Assembly (NCBI RefSeq): GCF_030253575.1
Contig: NC_080559.1
Span: 32,421,501-32,485,500 of the forward strand
Direction: 5' to 3'
DNA from: Rhododendron vialii
Lineage: Eukaryota > Streptophyta > Magnoliopsida > Ericales > Ericaceae
DNA: 64,000 nucleotides
The notes under the pieces are model-generated. The model was not told where the DNA came from and made no database searches. It saw only the letters and a program-made list of their open reading frames with translations. The first letter of the stretch is position 1. The number at the start of each line of letters is the position of its first letter. Positions 59,826 to 64,000 of the stretch are shown here, piece by piece. A program made the position numbers and the translations under genes.

Positions 59826-60279
59826 CTAGACACAAATAGATCCATCATATAACATAATCTATAGTGCTACATCAATCACTTCTGATTATTACATGATTAG
59901 GAAAACGTTTCGTCTTGTTGGAAATGTTGTTTTAAATGCATATAATGAAGTAACCTAAAGAAGTTGTCTGGCGCTTTGAAGGAAACTATTTTTTTTGCAT
60001 TTCTAAATCCTTATTTTATACAGAAATGAATTACTCTAACAAAGAGGAAGTTCCTCTTAAGGATAAATGATTTTAAATTACTCTATTGACATGTTCCCTG
60101 GATAAATAGCAATTGGTACTCCTTCATCGCCAAAGCGGCACAATATTATAGCGTACTAAATGTTTCAATGAAACAATGGAACCACCACCCAAAACTGTTC
60201 CGAAATTAAATCAAACAGTTAGTGCACATGATAGTCGGTGTTTTAAAGGCCCTCAAATCCTATAGTTCAAGCACACATA

Positions 60280-60835
60280 CTTTTTTTTTTGGTGTGGGTC
60301 CTAAAGGGGCAGGACGTTCTAAAATCCGACACCAACTAAAGTTGCATAATTGTACTGTACAATTGGTGTGCATTATGCTGTCATCCATTAGGAAGCACGG
60401 GAATAAAACAATAATAAACCCTTTAATTATCCTAGCCTATCAAAGGACCATTCAAAATATAATAAACACAAAACAGAGGCTAGAGTAAATTCTTCAGAGT
60501 TCAAAAGATTAAATTCACACGGGTGAAAAACCCCAAACCATTCTCACGGCCATAGCCATACCAGAAAAAGATGCAACCACTTGTGACCATATAGACATAT
60601 CGAAGACGGAAGAAAATAGGAGAATGGTCTCAGTTCCCATAGAAAACCAACTTGGGCGCACGACTGTGCGGAACTGATCTCATACCTAAAACTGAGGTCA
60701 CACATGTAAATACAACAACTCCCCTTTTTTGGTACTTAGGAGGGTAGGAAGTTTTTTAATCCAACACCAATTAAAGTTGTGTAATTCTATCGAGTAGTTG
60801 GTGTGCGTTATGCTATGATTCATTAGGAAAGAAAA
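60280..60835. repeat. Diverged direct repeat pair
   Basis: The copies at about 60280-60412 and 60723-60835 share 'acaccaa(c/t)taaagttg', 'ttggtgtgc(a/g)ttatgct' and 'cattaggaa'. They are about 440 bp apart. Confidence 0.65.
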
Positions 60836-61430
60836 GTTAAATGCAGATGGGTGTATGTATATAGATAGAGATGGGGTCAGACAATTGTTTAAGTTGCACT
60901 TACGGGTTAATTCTTTTCAGTTGCCGAATGTCGGGCGGTATGGAGGTATAGTGGGTGTTTGAATTGCAGGAGGTCGTCCGGGGGCGGAAACTCTGGCGGT
61001 CCGGGTAAGTACGGCGGGATTTGGGTGGTTGGAGATGGAAATGAAGATGGAGGTGTGGGCGGAATGGGGTTTGGGTGGGTTTGCATTTGGAGCGGTGGGG
61101 AGATGTGGCATAGTTGGGGGAACCGTTCAGAGTTAGGGTGTGTTGTTTGGGTGTCCGGTGAGGGAGTAGTTGTGACTGTTTTGGGAGAGAAAAGTTAGGA
61201 GGGGTAGTTTGGGAATGAGAAAAGTCGACGAATAGTCAACTCTTTTTTTTTATAGAAAAATATAGATGTTTCGTTGATTATATCGGTCTCCATTCTCCAA
61301 TAGCATATAAGATCATCAAAACAGTGCATTGTAACACTCTTTTTTTTTTTTCCTTTCTCAACTTTTATAAATTAACTGTAGTTTTTTTCCCTTTTATAGT
61401 GTCTTCATAGTTTTCCTTTTCACTTGATAA

Positions 61431-61694
61431 ATTTCTTCACATTTTTATAATCGAATAAGTCAAACATCTTACGAATAATCGTTGTGCCTTAAGAGTCAAA
61501 ACACACATGCGCAAATATGAACATATGGAATTACGCGGTTTCCCAAAACTGGGTGCTCCACGGATTTCTTCACATTTCTATAATCGAATAAGTCAAACAT
61601 CTTACTAATCATCGTTGCGCCCTAAGAGTCAACACACACATGCGCAAACGTGAACATATGAAATTACGTGATTTTTCAAAACCGGGTACTCCAC
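61431..61694. repeat. 133 bp tandem duplication
   Basis: Units 61431-61563 and 61564-61694 share 'ataatcgaataagtcaaaca', 'cacacatgcgcaaa' and 'ggt(g/a)ctccac'. Divergence is modest. Confidence 0.85.
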
Positions 61695-63114
61695 CGAGAA
61701 CAATTAGAGCAACTAACAGAGAAAACAGGAATGAGCTTTTACCCAAGGAAGAACGCTCAACACTCATGAATTTTTCACATTGCTAGCCTCGTTGATCTCT
61801 CTTGTCTCTCTGATACAAATTCTTCAGAGCCTAAAAGCTCACTTCATGCGTCATGCAAAACAAACACAACTCAATTCGTTCCTTTTTTTCAAAAAGTAAC
61901 TAACTTTTTGAAAAAGAAGATAAAGTTCAAGGTCAAAAATCATGTGTTTATGCAAATAATTTTTCTACCAATATGAATCTTGTTTGTTAGATCTCATTGA
62001 AATCTTTTAAACAATGCAAAATTCCTGGCGGATTTGCTCTCTCTTGATATTAGTTTCTCTCGACCATTCCATGGCTCATTGTTGTCGAGGGACTCATCTC
62101 AGTAACCAACGATCGGGAGCCGTTTATTGTCGTGATGAAATTCGAACCGTCGGATGCACAATCTGATGGCTCGAAAATTCACAGCACGGTACTGCACACA
62201 ATATTAAACAACACCATCCCTCAATTGGTTGTCGAGTCTCATGAATTACTTACGTGACATTGACAACGAAAGCACATCACTTGAAAAAATAGGTTGTTGA
62301 ATTTTCGTTGTCACTTGTCATATTTGTCAAATTCAAATATTCAATACAACCCTGAAAAGTATTGCGCAACGTTACCGAAAATAGATATATATATGCTGAT
62401 TATGCTCATGAGGTAGGCATTACTTAACTTCGACCTAAAGTTTAATAATGTACCGTCTCAATTATAAAAGCTCAGCATGTTTATTAAAAAATTTGTTTAC
62501 TTATAATTCAAGTCTCGAATTGCTTACGAACAACTCGGTGAATCATTAGGGTGGGCAGTATTTCTGCATGAACCTGTCCCTCTTCTCGATCAAGATAGAT
62601 GAGCCTTTTCGATCCGCACCGTCCAAAATAATTGGTCTGATTCGATCAATAACAACAAAATGCTCCGTTGATTCGTACGAAATCGACAAGCAATTACACA
62701 AGAACGATGCTATGGTGATCATCATTGAATTCATAAAGTACATGACAAGTGAGGTGCGCTGTATCAATACATTATTTACACATCACTTGATATCAAAAAA
62801 GTGGTCACCAGAGACTGTCACCAGGTGGTGGCCATGAGGCGGCGCGTTCTCCCCACGCTCTTCCAGTGCGCGTAGGTTGTCTCTCTCCCTCCCACTTTCG
62901 TGGCAAACCCACAACGCTGATCCCCCTTTCCACTCCACCTCCGTTTCCCCTCCTCTAACGACTCCCAAACTCTCTTTTTTCCCTCCGTTATCTTCATCAC
63001 AGATTGGAATCAAAAAATACATACAGAAAATCACAACCCCCTGAGACGACGACGAAGACGGTTGTTCTCTCTCTCTCTCTCCCTAAAACCATCTACTCTC
63101 TCTCCGCACCTGCA

Positions 63115-63334
63115 ATGCGTACAGCTCTCCTCTCGCTCCTCCTCCTCCTCGATCTCTTCCTCTGCTCTCTCTCTCTACCCTCTCTCGACTCGAACGGCTC
63201 GCTGGCGGAGTTTCCCAATGCCACGGCCTTGGAATCGAACACCTCGCGATCGGGATCTAAGGAGGACAGCTTCGCCGACATGATCGATCGGGCACTGGAG
63301 AAGGAGTTCACCGAGAATGACGAGCAGTCTCAAG
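63115..63334 (+). CDS. KEA4/5/6-type K+ efflux antiporter, first exon only
   Basis: Exon 1 runs from the ATG at 63115 to a phase 1 donor (TCTCAAG|GTTTTT) at 63334; the rest of the gene lies beyond the window. It encodes a hydrophobic signal-like start (MRTALLSLLLLLDLFLCSLS), an Asn/Ser-rich linker and the motif EDSFADMIDRALEKEFTEND, which I recognise from the soluble N-terminus of plant KEA4/KEA5/KEA6. Those proteins are K+/H+ antiporters of the Golgi and other endomembranes. An in-frame upstream reading from 63004 has no ATG and is not used. The pyrimidine-rich leader ends just before the start. No second exon could be found before 64000, so intron 1 is at least 0.67 kb. Confidence 0.75.
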
Positions 63335-64000
63335 GTTTTTGGTTTGATTTTTTTTTTTTTAAACTCCTTTCTTTTCTGGCTTTTGTTAGGGTTATTGTGT
63401 TTGATGTGTTTATGAGTTAGGGTTTTGCATTTACTGGAAATCACCTCTCTAGGACGTGAGTGGAAAGATATTTTACTTGAATTCATTCATCTGATTCATT
63501 TAAGAACACTTCAAATGGACAAAACCAAATCTAAGCATAAATTTGAGTAAAAGCTTCATTAATGGCATAGTTGTAAATTTGAGAGGCACAAAATGGGATT
63601 CTGAAATTTGAGTAAGGATTTGAGTCTCCCTTGATTTGGGTGAAAGTCTGAGTAGAATTCACTTTGATATAAGTTTGAGTAAAGAAATGGAGTGTATTTG
63701 GAGGTGTTTTTTACTCGAATTTTGTGTTGAAGTGGAAAAAAGGAGAAAATTCGAGTAAGGGCCGGAGATGCTCTAATGTACGGAGTACCTAACAGTGAAG
63801 ATGGAACTGTTCTTAAATATTTCCTTGTTATTGTTTCCAATAAAACAGTTTCTACTTGCACACAATAGCAGATACTGGTATTTATTTATCTACATTTTGT
63901 TCATTCCTGTGGGTAAATGTGGTTGTATTGATAGTCTGGTTAAAAAAGTTGTTGTCCTATTTGGTTGGATCTTAGAATTTTGTTTTTCTATCTTTTACAT
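63335..64000 (+). other. Intron 1 of the KEA-like gene (partial)
   Basis: AT-rich intron. A MITE-like stretch at about 63450-63777 ends 'gggccggagatgctcta' and shares 'cattaatggcata' and 'agggcc(g)gagatgctcta' with 12890-13114. Confidence 0.5.

Larger units (their letters stand above)
59161..63114. other. Intergenic, repeats only
   Basis: It holds a small perfect hairpin at 59769-59825, a pair of diverged direct repeats (60280-60412 and 60723-60835), a 133 bp tandem duplication (61431-61694) and, from about 62.8 kb, the leader of the KEA gene. No other gene is seen. Confidence 0.45.

Noticed and set aside
63004-63114. 37-residue upstream extension of the KEA-like exon
   Set aside because: There is no ATG at its start and the sequence is pyrimidine-rich leader; the signal-like peptide begins at 63115.

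Overview
The window is nuclear DNA of a flowering plant. It has AT-rich introns and intergenic DNA, GT-AG introns with CT/AG-rich 5' leaders, and plant-specific gene families: an LLM-domain B-class GATA factor, ACC oxidase, a plant tetraspanin with the GCCKPP motif, and a KEA-type antiporter. A tRNA-derived SINE family recurs at least six times. A eudicot is clear. An asterid, perhaps Ericales, is only a guess from the look of the SINEs and cannot be tested here. No rRNA, tRNA, organelle insert or CRISPR array was seen.

Layout. 0-5 kb: retroelement tails and a three-exon GATA factor (+). 5.8-15.7 kb: two copies of a small unnamed plant gene (+). The first is cut short at its 3' end and lies between two ~330 bp direct repeats; the second is full length. 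Between them is a three-level nest: a 5'-truncated LINE, a 2.05 kb solo LTR inside it, and a Stowaway MITE inside the LTR. 16.9-21.1 kb: a 13-exon gene (+) for a 695-residue protein with a C2-like start, internal repeats and a C-terminal membrane segment. 22.7-27.2 kb: a 12-exon GRWD1-type WD-repeat gene (+) with one GC-AG intron. 28.6-30.8 kb: a small mitochondrial protein gene (+), probably complex I associated. 30.8-34.5 kb: no gene. 34.5-35.5 kb: intronless cytidine deaminase (-). 36-44 kb: hairpin MITEs, a LINE with two foldback insertions, and a 17-base G run. 44.2-48.2 kb: two-exon tetraspanin (-) whose 3.2 kb intron holds a Mutator-like MITE that was itself hit by an LTR. 49.7-52.1 kb: a retroposed segment and an LTR-like remnant. 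53.3-57.7 kb: ACC oxidase (-), with a broken fragment of itself downstream and a 389 bp near-perfect palindrome in intron 2. 58.7-63 kb: another long foldback element and tandem repeats. 63.1 kb to the end: first exon of a KEA4/5/6-type gene (+).

The genes look like an ordinary mixed plant neighbourhood with no shared pathway: transcription (GATA), ribosome biogenesis or stress (GRWD1), respiration, pyrimidine salvage, ethylene synthesis and ion exchange. The unusual content is structural: the broken tandem duplication, nested insertions whose target-site duplications can be read directly, two retroposition events leaving almost nothing but a poly(T) tail, and several long hairpins, one of them in the ACC oxidase intron. 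I found no convincing new multi-gene system.
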